Of a stretch of DNA of 64,000 nucleotides, positions 12,384 to 23,251 are shown one piece after another (the first letter of the stretch is position 1; every line of letters starts with the position of its first letter). Origin of the DNA: Cercis canadensis. Lineage: Eukaryota > Streptophyta > Magnoliopsida > Fabales > Fabaceae. The notes under the pieces are model-generated. The model was not told the DNA's origin and did no database searches. It saw only the letters and a program-made list of their open reading frames with translations. The stretch lies in the NCBI GenBank assembly GCA_003255065.1, contig QAOA01006379.1, positions 199,252 through 263,251 on the forward strand, given 5' to 3'. The translations under genes and the position numbers were made by a program.

Positions 12384-12581
12384 AATGGTGGTATTTCCAG
12401 TCATTGGTGATCCACATAATGCCTCTTTTGTAGCTTAGACAACAACTCCATGGACTCTTCCGAGTATACTCGCTCTGTGTCAATGCTAGTTTTACCTAAG
12501 TGAAGGTCAGTTAACTTTATTGTTGAAAAGATTGAACAATGTTGTTCTTGTATGCTAGTTTTGGTTTTCCCTGTGCTGGTG
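12384..12581. repeat. Paralogous segment shared with 20348-20553
   Basis: About 200 bp match 20348-20553, including GATCCACATAATGCCTCTTT and GACTCTTCCGAGTATACTCG. The match breaks at 12581 where an LTR-like insertion begins and resumes at 13002, so the two copies define an empty and a filled site. Confidence 0.85.
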
Positions 12582-13001
12582 TGAAAGAACTTGAAGCAAT
12601 AAGAAAGACACTTGACAAAGAATCAAACAGAAGATCAACCATGAAGAAACCAAAACACAAGGAATGCAGAAGCGATGCTGCAGAATGTGATTATGCAGAA
12701 ACTGAAAATGAAGAGAAGAAGAGAATTGTAAAGAAAGAACTTCAGATCTAGATTTTAGATTCTGAGTAACTATCTTTTTTAATCTGTAATTACAAGCTAT
12801 CAATATATATAGACCTAAACTATTTACAGCTCAGCCTTTCTAGAAGTTATTACATAACTGATCATCAAATAACTAAGTAAGAGATTCTAACTGACTTTGA
12901 CTATTGACTACACTATTTGACTTTGCTTGCTGACATGGTTACTGACGTGGCCTTCATGCTTTGATCAACCTCCATCATATTCCACTGATATATGTTTAAC
13001 A
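12582..13001 (-). mobile_element. Solo LTR, 420 bp, probable copia type
   Basis: Relative to the paralogous sequence near 20546-20560, this 420-bp piece is an insertion. Read on the minus strand it starts TGTTAAACATATATCAGTGG and ends TTCTTTCA, the TG...CA ends of an LTR. Flanking bases are TGGTG on the left and TAGTG on the right, a 5-bp target duplication with one mismatch; the uninterrupted paralogue reads CTAGTGC. No internal retrotransposon sequence adjoins, so it is a solo LTR left by recombination. The short open frame beginning near 12539 lies mostly inside it and is not a gene. Confidence 0.75.
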
Positions 13002-13472
13002 TAGTGCGACTAGAGAAAGTATGCTTGTATGTTTAACATAGTGCGACTAGATCACACTGTCACACATTTTGTCTTGGCCATTGTAATGGAAAGGAAAGAA
13101 AAATTTGCATAGAGACCCAGTGACTACTGCTGCAACAAAAAGTAGCTGGAGGTGGTAGATAATGAAGGAAAACTAAGAATGAGACATATACTTATGGTAT
13201 TCTACATAGTAAATTCATATGCAGAATCCATGGATAAGCAGAACATATCATTAGAATAAACACAAAAGAATTGAGAAGGTCTAAGAGTAAAAGGCTTTGT
13301 CTGTCCCTATAAAACACCAACTGGTTGCAAACTTCATGAGAAATACTAGAAGGGAAATTTAGGCACGCATATTTGCAATTAAGTCACTCATAAGCTTAAG
13401 TGACTTTCTAATGGAATACCTATAGTAACAAGTTGACAGAATGGCACATTAAATCAGTATGTTCATAGGATG
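13002..13472. repeat. 3' flank of the F-box fragment, duplicated at about 22348-22767
   Basis: From about 13049, starting TAGATCACACTGTCACACAT, this stretch is closely similar to 22348-22767. It contains no recognisable coding sequence. A small direct repeat, TTTAACATAGTGCGACTAG, occurs twice near 12995-13050. Confidence 0.75.
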
Positions 13473-14033
13473 CTAAAATTTATATTCATACATTGAATGA
13501 ACATTTAGGACTTCCACATTGTCTCCTTTCACAGCATCTTTTAGTGAGATGAAGGTTGGGATAGGAGTAATTGCTTCAAATTTATATTGAGTTCCACAAG
13601 CCGTCAAAATTTTAAACCTATTCTTCCTAAAGTAAATAAAACGATTACTTGAATGATACATTAATATCACGTCATTCTTAAAAAATTTTACAGGCCTATA
13701 TAAAGCATGCCGCCATTGAGGTTCCAACATTTTTATCCTAAAACTGTTAGCCCATGATTCTTTAATACCATATTCCCTCATCAGCCACAATCTGAAAGGA
13801 AAGAAAGAATATTCATCACAAATATAAAGGCAACCCTTCAATTTTCCCATACTGATATACTTTAGGCTCTCCCATCCATTCTCAAACACAGCAGGAGGAT
13901 AAGGGAAGGATTTAAACCTCTCTCTTTCATATTTAAAACACAAAATTGATGCTTCTGAGGAATTCAATCTTATCCAATGAAGTGCTCCCTTCAAACAAGT
14001 AGGAAGAGTAACGTGAATGGAGGAGAAAGTTGT
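13473..14033 (-). pseudogene. F-box-associated (FBA) domain fragment, copy 1
   Basis: A stop-free minus-strand frame of about 187 codons carries the pattern of plant F-box-associated interaction domains (CPR1/CPR30-like): GALHWI, a FKSFPYPP-type turn, LKGCLYICD, REYGIKESW, and a C-terminal SLKDAVKGDNVEVLNVHS. The F-box itself (about 45 residues) is not found upstream, and the frame meets a stop near 14034. At the start of the conserved part, codon 13994 is TTG, so no proper start is available. In a whole protein the F-box binds SKP1 and the FBA domain presents the substrate to the SCF ubiquitin ligase. A second, interrupted copy lies at 22768-23251. I regard both as truncated remnants, although an unseen upstream exon cannot be fully excluded. 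Confidence 0.65.
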
Positions 14034-14365
14034 TTACAAGCCTTACCAAATGGTTATATCCTTACTATTTAAATAGCAGAAATTTCATGAGCTTCATACT
14101 TGTTGAAACATATATAAGCTGTTCATGCTCTCAAATGGGTATAAATTGCTAATGAGAACAATACTAAGTATAGGAATGAGGGATCCGTGATAAACATGAC
14201 TTCTAAACTGTGCCAAAATATATGTAGTGAACTGTGGTACAGCCTGACATTGAGATTTTCCATAATTAGAAAATTATCCGTTGCTATGTCAAAATATCTT
14301 CCATTCCATATAGGAATTGCATTGTTCTGTTTTTTGGCAAATAGCTTGGCTTTCTTTTTTCTTGC
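14034..14365. repeat. Upstream flank of F-box fragment 1, duplicated at about 20730-21165
   Basis: The segment starting TAACGTGAATGGAGGAGAAA (about 14011) and ending near CTTGGCTTTCTTTTTT matches about 20730-21165. The other copy lacks the F-box fragment next to it and carries a short internal duplication. Antisense frames here read as lysine-rich low-complexity peptides and are not supported as genes. Confidence 0.75.
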
Positions 14366-14820
14366 TAAAATATCATTAGTTCTCTAGTTATTTTTTGCAT
14401 ATGTTGTGCGTTATTTTTGTTCATGTCCACATATTATTCTATTATTTATCTTCTTCCTATTAGGCCATACTAATGGTCTACCATTCAGAAAAGTCATACT
14501 TCTATGAAGTGTCATTTTCAATCAAAACGTTGCTTTCTCTTTTAGCATACTCATCTTGACACTTATTTACAAGTTGTAGGTATGACGAAAATGTCTTGTA
14601 CCCTTGTGACAGCTAACTTGATTTGACTGAAGAGTCACTTGGTAATTTTTCTTTTTTAAAAAAAAAAAAATAGAGGAAAGGAACCTGTGATATGAGAAAT
14701 AGGATAAATTATTTTGAATAATTTGATAGTTGTGAGGGGGATTCTAAGAAAAGCAGTCAAGTTTATATTTTAGTTGGAATAGTTCTTCTATTAGTTGTGA
14801 GGGATTGGTAGTCTTCATTA

Positions 14821-14823
<3 letters not shown>

Positions 14824-14871
<48 letters not shown>
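14824..14871. repeat. (AT)n microsatellite
   Basis: About 48 bases of TA dinucleotides with one TACA interruption. In unit 2 of the tandem duplication the same position has only GCCATATATAGTTATACAC, so the tract expanded or contracted after the duplication. Confidence 0.9.
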
Positions 14872-14872
<1 letters not shown>

Positions 14873-16033
14873 GTTATACACCTTAAATATCAATCTATGT
14901 ATTGTGATAATGTTACTAGAAGGTAATTTTCTTGCTAAAATATCATTAGTCCTTTAGTTATTTTTTGTATATGTTGTGCATTACTTTTTTTCATGTCCAC
15001 ATATTATTCTATTATTTTTCTTCTTCCTGTTGGGCCATACTCATGGTCTACCATTCAAAAAAGTCATACTTCTATGAAGTGTCATTATCAATCAAAACGT
15101 TATTTTCTCTTTTAGCGTACTCATCTTGGCACTTATTTACAAGTTGTAGGTAGGACGAAAAGGTCTTGTACCCTTGTTATAGCTAACTTGATTTGACTTA
15201 AGAGTTACTTAGTAATATTTTTTTTTCTTAGAAAAAAAAAGAGGAAAGGAACTTGTGATATGAGAAATAGGATAAATTATTTTGAATAACTTTATAGAAG
15301 TAAATATGTAATTTGTTGATAGACTTCAAGTGCATTTCTTTAAAATGTTTTGTCATATAAATATTTTTTTTTTCATTTTTCACATATAATTTTATTTATT
15401 ATCTTACAAGAAGCAACTTCCAAAAATAAACTAGTTGTAATCAACAACAATATTTACGGTAGATTTTATTTTCAGAAAACATAATTCTTCTTGGAAACAA
15501 AAGGATGAAATCACAATTAGTTAGCATTAATAAGGGAAGTAACAAGGTAAAGTAATGCTTGAAACTTTAAGACCCTCACATTTTTGAGATCCCATGCAGC
15601 TTTTATCATGATACATAAATTGTCATATCAAATGTGTTCCTTGATGCTACTTGATGCCATGGTCAAGCGATTTAGGCTTATGATGTCTTTTCCATGGAGA
15701 TCTATGAGCATTTTGTCTAAATGGACTTCTTTATCCTTTTAGGAGTGGTATATTGTAAAATCTTGGAATAAAAAACACATGGGTGTGTATATATGTATGT
15801 ACAAGTACAACTTACCAATAAAAAAGTATCATAAATAAATAACATTCTAGAGAGGTTAATTCTACCTCTTCCTCCTTACTTTTGAATTCTCTTATGTATA
15901 CATGCATTAGGATAGAAGAGTTGTGAGACTGCATCCATCACAAAATAAATCATCTCATCCACATGTAAAAACTTTACTTTGTATTGACAAGTTTACTATC
16001 ATTCCTTTGAATTTGAAGTGCTGCACAGGAATG

Positions 16034-16390
16034 TCACAGCCAAAGCTGTTGTGTTTTTTTATATCTATAGACAAAACCCTGAATCAAATTGCTTCGGCTA
16101 ATGATGGCATGTGTTGAAGGTTGAAATTTTAGTGAAAAAATATAACCATCGGCAAAGATAGACGAGGAAGAAATCAGAAACTTGACAACATGCAGATAAG
16201 TTTTCAATGGGAGAGCATTCATTGGTGAAAAGGTTTTGTTGGCAATTTTGTAAACCCAGATAGGACAGCTATGTATTGGCATTCCGTTGGCTAATGGAGG
16301 GAGTGGAAACTGCTGATGCTTTAGGAAAAGTTGAAGTGGAGGAGGTGAAGTCAATGGCAAATTAACTGGAACAACAGGGCACTAAGCACA
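16034..16390 (-). other. Conserved open frame of unknown origin (unit 1)
   Basis: The minus strand encodes about 110 residues starting around PVVPVNLPLTSPPPLQL and including CPIWVYKIANKTFSPMNALP and SSSIFADGYIF. The same frame is kept in unit 2 at about 17892-18310, where it reads on further because of a one-base difference near the C-terminal end. Plausible sources are a DUF295- or F-box-like protein, but no diagnostic motif is present and I do not assign one. Confidence 0.3.
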
Positions 16391-16593
16391 AATGCAAGTA
16401 TTATTACTAAGTGTTGTGGGCTAGTGGTAACGGTGCTCACTCTCCTAGTTATAGGCTTGGGTTTTAGTGGTTCCAAAGGTGCTTGGAGTTACTAAAATTA
16501 AATATCACTTGCACAGTTAAGAAAGATGCTATTTCTTTGTTGGCCTTATGGACTATACTCCTTTAAGGATATAGAATTAGTAATATTACTAGA

Positions 16594-16765
16594 TTACAAA
16601 GCATCCATTGCTTCGAGTTTAAATTTCATCTTCTTCCATACTTCACAAGCAGCAGCTAATTCAAGACTCCATTTGTTAGCCTTGCGGATAATTTCATTAC
16701 CCTCGCCAACAAGATCATGTCCTTCATTACAAGCTTGTACACATGCTTCTAGCGCTACTCAATTA
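16594..16765 (-). pseudogene. rbcL: Nuclear plastid DNA: 3' end of rbcL (unit 1)
   Basis: The minus strand reads the C-terminal part of the RuBisCO large subunit, with [35 protein letters not shown] and CEVWKKMKF followed by a TAA stop at 16594-16596. The unit boundary cuts the fragment at 16765. Compared with the known plastid protein it carries many substitutions. It is a decayed NUPT, or a plastid fragment that arrived by way of mitochondrial DNA, and it cannot be functional. Confidence 0.85.
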
Positions 16766-18675
16766 GCTCTTCCATTAGTTGTGAGGATTGGTAATCTTCA
16801 TTAGCCATATATAGTTATACACATTAAATATCAATCTATGTATTGCGATAATAATACTAGAAGGTAATTTTCTTGTTAAAATATCATTAGTCCTCTAGTT
16901 ATTTTTTGTATATGTTGTGCGTTGCTTTTATTCATGTCCACATATTATTCTATATTTATCTTCTTTCTATTGGGTCATACTAATAGTCTACAATTTAGAA
17001 AAGTCATACTTCTATAAAGTGTCATTCTCAATCAAAACGTTGTTTTCTCTTTTAGCATACTCATCTTGACACATATTTACAAGTTGTAAGTAGGACGAAA
17101 AGGTCTTGTACCCTTGTGACAGCTAACTTGATTTGACTTAAGAGTCACTAGGTAATTTTTCATTTTTTTTAAAAAAAAAAAAGGAAAGGAACATGTGATA
17201 TGAGAAATAGGATAAATTATTTTGAATAACTTTATGGAAGTAAATATGTAATTTGTTGATTGACTTGAAGCATTTCTTTAAAATGTTTTGTCATGTAAAT
17301 AATTTTTTTCATTTTTCACACATAATTTTATTTATTATCTTACAAGAAGCAACTTCCAAAAATAAATTAGTTGTAATCAACAACAGTATTTTAGGTAGAT
17401 TTTATTTTCAAAGAACATAATTCTTCTTGGAAACAAAAGGATGAAATCACAATTAGTTAGCATTAATAAGGGATGTAACAAGGCAAAGTAGTGCTTGAAA
17501 CTTTAAGACCCTCACATTTTTGAGATCCCATGGAGCTTTTATCATGATGCATAAATTATCATATCAAATGTGTTCTTTGATGCTACTTGATGCCATGCTC
17601 AAGCGCTTTAGGCTTATCGTGTCTTTTCCATGGAGATCTATGAGCATTTTGTCTAAATGGACTTCTTTATCCTTTTAGGAGTGGTATATTATAAAATCTT
17701 GAAATAAAAAGCACATGGGTGTGTATATATGTATGTACAAGTACAACTTAACCAATCAAAAAGTATCATAAATAAATAACATTCTAGAGAGGTTAATTCT
17801 ACCTCTTGCTCCTTACTTTTGAATTCTCTTATGTATACATGCATTGGGATAGAAGAGTTGTGAGACTGCATCCATCACAAAATAAATCATCTCATCCACA
17901 TTTAAAAACTTTACTTTGTATTGACAAGTTTGCTATCATTCCTTTGAATTTGAAGTGCTGGACAGGAATGTCACAGCCAAAGCTGTTGTGTTTTTTATAT
18001 CTATAGACAAAACCCGGAATCAAATTGCTTCGGCTAATGATGGCATGTGTTGAAGGTTGAAATTTTATTGAAAAAATATAACCATCGGAAAAGATAGACG
18101 AGGAAGAAATCAGAAACTTGCCAACATGCAGATAAGTTTTCAATGGGAGAGCATTCATTGGTGAAAAGGTTTTGTTGGCAATTTTGTAAACCCAGATGGG
18201 ACAGCTATGTATTGGCATCCCATTAGCTAATTGAGGGAGTGGAAACTGCTGATGCTTTAGGCAAAGTTGAAGTGCAGGAAGTGAAGTCAATGGCAAATTA
18301 ACTGGAACAACAGGGCACTAAGTATTGTGGGCTAGTGGTAACGGTGCTCACTCTCCTTGTTATAGGCTTGGTTTTAGTGGTTCCAAAAGTGCTTGGAGTT
18401 ACTAAAATTAAATGTCACTTGCACAGTTAGGAAAGGTGCTATTTCTTTCTTGGGCTCATGGATTATACTTCTTTAAAGATATAGAATTAGTAATTACTAG
18501 ATTACAAAGCATCCATTGCTTCAAGTTCAAATTTCATCTTCTTCCATACTTCACAAGCGGCAGCTAATTCAAGACTCCATTTGTTAGCCTTGCGGATAAT
18601 TTCATTGCCCTCGCGAACAAGATCATGTCCTTCATTACAAGCTAGTACACATGCTTCTAGCGCTACTCAATTAGC
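16766..18675. repeat. Tandem duplication, unit 2 (about 1.91 kb)
   Basis: Direct repeat of 14777-16765. It starts at GCTCTTCCATTAGTTGTGAG and includes a copy of the dispersed 300-bp repeat (16860-17228), the unknown minus frame (17892-18310) and an rbcL fragment. Past 18675 the rbcL sequence continues to about 18730. The ancestral unit therefore carried a longer rbcL piece, and unit 1 was cut by the duplication breakpoint. Confidence 0.88.
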
Positions 18676-18730
18676 TACAACACCGGGTGCATTTCCCCAA
18701 GGGTACCCTAAAGTTCCTCCACCGAAGACA
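18502..18730 (-). pseudogene. rbcL: Nuclear plastid DNA: 3' end of rbcL (unit 2, longer copy)
   Basis: The minus strand encodes about 75 residues of the RuBisCO large-subunit C terminus: FGGGTLGYPWGNAPG, then [48 protein letters not shown] and a TAA stop (18502-18504). An in-frame TGA replaces the conserved arginine after VAN, as a CGA-to-TGA change would give. Homology ends abruptly upstream of FGGG (near 18730). The full plastid gene encodes about 475 aa, so only the last sixth is present. The identification is strong; the function is dead. Confidence 0.9.
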
Positions 18731-19025
18731 TGACATAGTCATGTTGATGTGCACATTCCAATATATATAGTGATTTCATAAGTTGGTAAATGGATAAACT
18801 ATTTTATGACGATACAAAGTGACATGGCATCACATATAATTTTCATTGTTGTTGCTTTTAGATTTTGTAGATATTTTTATTAAGGCCCAAAATGGTCTGG
18901 GCTCACCAAGACTCAAATACCTTAATTACCAACATACCCTTTAAACATTTTTTTCTTCCTATAAATACTTTATTCTAACATGTATAAGGATTTTTTACTC
19001 TCTCTTCAATTATTGCTACTCTTAG
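18731..19025. other. Intergenic DNA between the rbcL fragment and the TRIM-like repeat
   Basis: No gene recognised. A CT-rich TCTCTCTTC tract near 19005 precedes the tandem repeat that follows. Confidence 0.45.
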
Positions 19026-19470
19026 CTTGGACCGCCCTAACTTGACTTTCGGAGTTTGGGTATCTCCATTCAGCCCATAGTTAACTTGCATTTATTGTGT
19101 AGATTGGACCTCTAGCCCATACCCGACTTGAAGCTCTTTCACCCAACCTAACCTTGTAGCCCACCTCACTCCTGGACCTAGCTCCCTCATCTCAACACAG
19201 ACATCGTTAGATTTATTATTGAACAACAAATAAAGAGAGATAGTAAGATCGGACCGCCCTAACTTGACTTTTGGAGTTCAGATATCTCCACCCAGCCCAT
19301 AGTTAAACTATATTTACTGTGTAGATTAGACCTCTAGCCTATACCCGACCTGAAGTTCCTTCACCCAACCTAACCTTGTAGCCCATCTCACTCTTGGACC
19401 TAGTTCCCTCATCTCAACACAGGCATCGTTAGATTTATTATTGAGCAACAAATAAAGAGATAGTAAGCAC
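19026..19470. repeat. Two-copy tandem repeat, unit about 220 bp, LTR/TRIM-like
   Basis: Units 19026-19250 and 19251-19470 share TTGGACCGCCCTAACTTGAC-type sequence (second copy CGGACCGCCC), TATACCCGAC, CACCCAACCTAACCTTGTAG and the end ATAAAGAGA(GA)TAGTAAG. The repeated TAACTTGACTTTCGGAGT resembles the conserved ends of plant TRIM or LARD elements, but no primer site or target duplication is clear. The sequence AGATAGTAAGCACTCCTATA recurs near 25882, beside sequence that lacks this repeat. Confidence 0.55.
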
Positions 19471-19471
19471 T

Positions 19472-19738
19472 CCTATAAAATATCTAAGGAGAAAACAAGG
19501 TTATAATTCAATGTAATTAAGGACATCATAATATCATCTAAGCAAGCCATTTTCATATCGTGCATGATATGTCAGCAATTTATGTCCATCATAATTTTTC
19601 TATCATCCAAACAATAAAAGAAAAATGACCTTCTGAGAAACTAAAAACTGAAACAGATTCATAATAGACATAGGATCCCAATGGACATTACAAAGCACCT
19701 TAAAATACAAATTCATAAAATATCTGTGTCAATATATT
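19472..19738. repeat. Paralogous segment shared with 21894-22162
   Basis: About 267 bp, starting TATAAAATATCTAAGGAGAA and ending ATCTGTGTCAATATATT, occur again at 21894-22162 with few differences and in the same orientation. No coding content. Confidence 0.85.
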
Positions 19739-20347
19739 ATTTCCTAATGATCAAGTGGTGTAGAATTCCTCATTTATGTGATTAAATTTGTGCGTAAAGT
19801 TGCGGTGGGTATATGATAGGGAAGACTTAGTTCAGAGGCTAAATTCCCCCAAGAAAATTAGAGAAGGAAGAGATTTTTCTGAATTAATGCTTCCTTTTCT
19901 TACTCTCCAGGTATTACAATATATAATCAAAATGCATAAGAGAATTCAGCTAGACAGTTCCTCTATTCCCGGATCTAACTAATTGCTAGATTCCCTATCA
20001 TTCTAGAAGGTTTTGTAATTGCTCCACCATGCCGGTTTCTTGCTAACACGTGCTGGCCTAGTAGTATTTGAACCTGTATTATTTGCTGCATAATGCTGGT
20101 TTTCTGGTTCATGAGCATGGGCTAATACCTCCCTATCAGTATATGCTTTATACTGGCTCCAACCTAATGTGCTTTCGCATGAGAACACGAAGGGAATGAA
20201 GCTATTGTCCTTTGTCCCAAAGACTTTAGATTTTGACTAGTTTTCTGACAGTTCCATTTTTTAGACTTAGCCCAGCTACTTGTATTTATTTTGGTAATTG
20301 TAGTTACATTTACAATTCTGTAATGGTGCAGGATGTTCCTGATCCTA
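19739..20347. other. Intergenic DNA
   Basis: No gene recognised. Short open frames near 19788 and 20003 lack any family resemblance. Confidence 0.45.
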
Positions 20348-20578
20348 ATGTAATGGTGATATTTCCAGTCATCGGTGATCCACATAATGCCTCTTTTGCA
20401 GCTTAGACAACAACTCCATGGACTCTTCCGAGTATACTCGCTGTTTGTGTCAATGCTAGTTTTACCTATGTGAAGGTCAGCTAGCTTTATTGTTGAAAAG
20501 ATTGAACACAATGTTGTTCTTGTATGCTAGTTTTGGTTTTCCCTGTGCTAGTGCAACTAGAGAAAGTATGCTTGTATG
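20348..20578. repeat. Paralogue of 12384-12581 plus 13002-13025 (empty site)
   Basis: Matches the two flanks of the solo LTR at 12582-13001 without interruption, reading GTGCTAGTGCAACTAGAGAA across the point of insertion. It marks the pre-insertion state of that locus. Confidence 0.82.
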
Positions 20579-20716
20579 CTTTGTGGATTTGGAACTGAGG
20601 CTGTAGAATTATGGCCATGGAGTGTGTTTTGGTATCTTTTGGTATATATTGTGTATATATGTTTCGATTTTTAAGTACTCTATAGGATATTATTCCCATA
20701 TATTTTCTGTTAACAA

Positions 20717-21165
20717 CAAGTTGGAAAAATTAACGTGAATGGAGGAGAAAGTTGTTTACAAGCCTTACCAAATGGTTATATCCTTACTATTTAAATAGCA
20801 GGAATTTCATGAGCTTCATACTTGTTGAAACATATATAAGTTGTTCATGCTCCCAAATGGGTATGGATTGCTAATGAGAACAATACTAAGTATAGAAATG
20901 AGGGATCCATGATAAACATGACTTTCTAAACTGCGCCAAAATATATGCAGTGAACAAACAATACTAAGTATAGGAATGAGGGATCCGTGATAAACATGAC
21001 TTCTAAACTGTGCAAAGATATATGCAGTGAACTGTGGTACAACCTGACATTGAGATTTTCCATAATCAGAAAATTATTCGTTGCTATGTCAAAATATCTT
21101 CCATTCCATATAGGAATTGCATTGTTCTGTTTTTTAGCAAACAGCTTGGCTTTCTTTTTTCCTGG
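20717..21165. repeat. Paralogue of 14011-14365 with an internal short duplication
   Basis: Matches the upstream flank of F-box fragment 1. Within it a stretch of about 65 bp beginning ACAATACTAAGTATAG is repeated at about 20880 and 20953. The minus-strand frame 20926-21186 spans this junction and is not supported as a gene. Confidence 0.75.
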
Positions 21166-21472
21166 TTTAATTAGTTCAGGTTTCATTTGTAATTTTTAAA
21201 ACCTCAAATGATGGGATTCGTAATTCTCTTAATTTTTGCTCACTAGTCTTGAAATTTAAACCTGATGCTTTCTATTTCACGAAGTTTTAATGGGATCATT
21301 GCCCCTTGAGGATTGTATTTTTTAACAGGCTATAGAGAATATGGTGTGTGTGCAATGCAGCAGCATCATGAATGTTGAACCCTACTTAGAAAAATGAAAT
21401 TGAAGAATTTGTTTGTGTGTGTGTGTGTCTCTTGAGGATTGTATTTTTTAATAGGCTACAAAGAATATGGTG
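21166..21472. other. Intergenic DNA with (GT)n tracts
   Basis: A (GT)n run near 21410-21428, and another at about 21503-21523 just inside the next repeat. A short direct repeat, GAGGATTGTATTTTTTAA, occurs near 21310 and 21435. Confidence 0.5.
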
Positions 21473-21895
21473 TCTAGCTCTTCTATTAGTTGTGAGGGAA
21501 TATCCTGTGTGTGTGTGTGTGTGTCAATCTATGTATTGTGATAATATTACTAGAAGATAATTTTCTTGCTAAAATATCATTAGTCCTCTAATTATTTTTT
21601 GTATATATTGTGCGTTGCTTTTACTCATGTTCACATATTATTATATTATTTATCTTAACTTGATTTGACTTAAGAGTTACTTGGTAATTTTTCTTTTTTT
21701 TATCAAAAAAAAAAAAAAAAAGAGGAAAGGAACCTGTGATATGAGAAATAGGAAAATTTATTTTGAATACCTTTATAGAAGTAAATATGTAATTTGTTGA
21801 TAGACTTCAAGCATTTCTATAAAATGTTGTCATATAAATTATTTTTTTCATTTTTCACATATAATTTTATTTATTATCTTACAAGAAGCAACTTT
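21473..21895. repeat. Third, partial copy of the 1.9-kb tandem unit
   Basis: Starts TAGCTCTTCTATTAGTTGTG like units 1 and 2, carries a shortened copy of the dispersed 300-bp repeat (21549-21768, missing the middle part), and ends at CTTACAAGAAGCAACTT. There it is joined directly to the segment shared with 19472-19738. The rbcL fragment and the unknown frame are absent. Confidence 0.8.
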
Positions 21896-22347
21896 TATAA
21901 AATATCTAAGGAGAAAACAAGGTTATAATTCAATGTAATTAAAGACATCATAATATCATCTAAGCAAATCGTTTTCATATCCAACATGATATGTCAGCAA
22001 TTTATGTCCATCACAATTTTTGTATCATCCAAACAATAAAACAAAAAGGACTTTCTAAGAAACTAAAAACTGAAACAGATTCATAATAGACATAGGATCC
22101 CAATTGACATTACAAAGCACCTTATAATACAAATTCATAATATATCTGTGTCAATATATTCAAGAAAACTCTCAAGTTTATAACAAAGATAGCTCTTTCT
22201 ATCAGATGAGGAATCATACCCGGTAAAAACTAACTTTGTCAAAGGAAAGAACTTCCTTCTCTTCATGCAATTTAAATGCTGCACACCTATATAAAATGTT
22301 AACAATGTAAGTAAATAGGAATTAAATTATGTGAACAAAAGCAAACT

Positions 22348-22767
22348 AGATCACACTGTCACACATTTTGTCTTGAGCATTGTAATGGAAAGGAAAGAAA
22401 AATTTGCAGAGACCCAGTGACTACTGCTGCAGCGGAAAGTAACTGGAGGTGGTAGATAAAGGAAGACTAAGAATGAAACATATACTTATGGTACTCTACA
22501 TAGTAAATTCATATGCAGAATCCATATGGATAAGCATAACATAAAATTAGAATGAACACAAAAGAATTGAGAAGGTCCACAAGTAAAAGGCTGTGTTTGT
22601 GCCTATAACACACCAACTGGTTGTAAACTTCATGAGAAATACTAGAAGGGAAATTAGGCATGTATATGTGCAATTAAGTCACTCATAAGCTTAAGTGACT
22701 TTCTAATGGAATACCTACAGTAACAAGTTGACAGAATGGCACATTAAATCAGTATGTTGATAGGATG
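22348..22767. repeat. 3' flank of F-box fragment 2, duplicate of 13049-13472
   Basis: Close match to 13049-13472 in the same orientation. Non-coding. Confidence 0.8.
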
Positions 22768-23251
22768 CTAAAATTTATATTCATACCTTGAATGGACATT
22801 TAGAACTTCCACATTGTCTCCTTTCACAGCCTCTTTCAGTGAGATGAGGGTTGGGATATGAGTAATGGCTTCAAATTTATATTGAGTTCCACAAACCTTC
22901 AAAATTTTAAACATATTCTTCCTAAAATAAATAAAACAATTACTTGAATGATACATTAATATCACGTCATTCTTAAAGAATTTTACAGGCCTATATAAAG
23001 CACGCGGCCATCGAGGTTCCAACATTTCTATCCTAAAAATGTTAGCCCATGATTCTTTAATGCCATATTCCCTCATCAGCCACAATCTAAAAGGAAAGAA
23101 AGAATATCCATCACAAATATAAAGGCAACCCTTCAATTCTCCCATGCTGATATACTTTAGGCTCTCCTGTCTATTCTCAAACACAGCAGGAGGAGAAGGG
23201 AAGGATTCAAACCTCCCTCTTTCAAATTTAAAACACAAAATTGATGCTTCT
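22768..23251 (-). pseudogene. F-box-associated domain fragment, copy 2, interrupted by an LTR element
   Basis: Same FBA-type frame as 13473-14033, with LKGCLYICDGYSF, REYGIKESW and SLKEAVKGDNVEVLNVHS. At its N-terminal side the frame stops at the codons for EAS, where copy 1 continues. From 23252 the sequence becomes the TG end of an LTR, and the annotated start residues in this frame are encoded by the LTR. The gene fragment was therefore cut by the Athila-type insertion. No F-box is present. Confidence 0.72.

Larger units (their letters stand above)
14777..16765. repeat. Tandem duplication, unit 1 (about 1.99 kb)
   Basis: This unit is repeated at once as 16766-18675. It starts at GTTCTTCTATTAGTTGTGAG and ends inside an rbcL-derived fragment. 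It contains one copy of the dispersed 300-bp repeat (14925-15290), an open frame of unknown origin (minus, 16034-16390), and the rbcL fragment. It differs from unit 2 by substitutions, small indels and a long AT microsatellite at 14824-14871. Confidence 0.88.

Noticed and set aside
12539..12751. Lysine/glutamate-rich plus-strand frame as a small protein gene
   Set aside because: It runs across the junction into the solo LTR and is absent from the paralogous copy.
14824..14871. CRISPR-like or regulatory repeat array
   Set aside because: It is a plain TA dinucleotide microsatellite; no spacer structure, and CRISPR arrays do not occur in plant nuclear genomes.
16419..16510. SINE-like sequence (GGGCTAGTGGTAACGGTGCTC, also near 18322)
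   Set aside because: The first part resembles a tRNA-type A box, but no proper B box follows at the expected distance, no poly-A or T tail or target repeats are seen, and both copies are explained by the tandem duplication.
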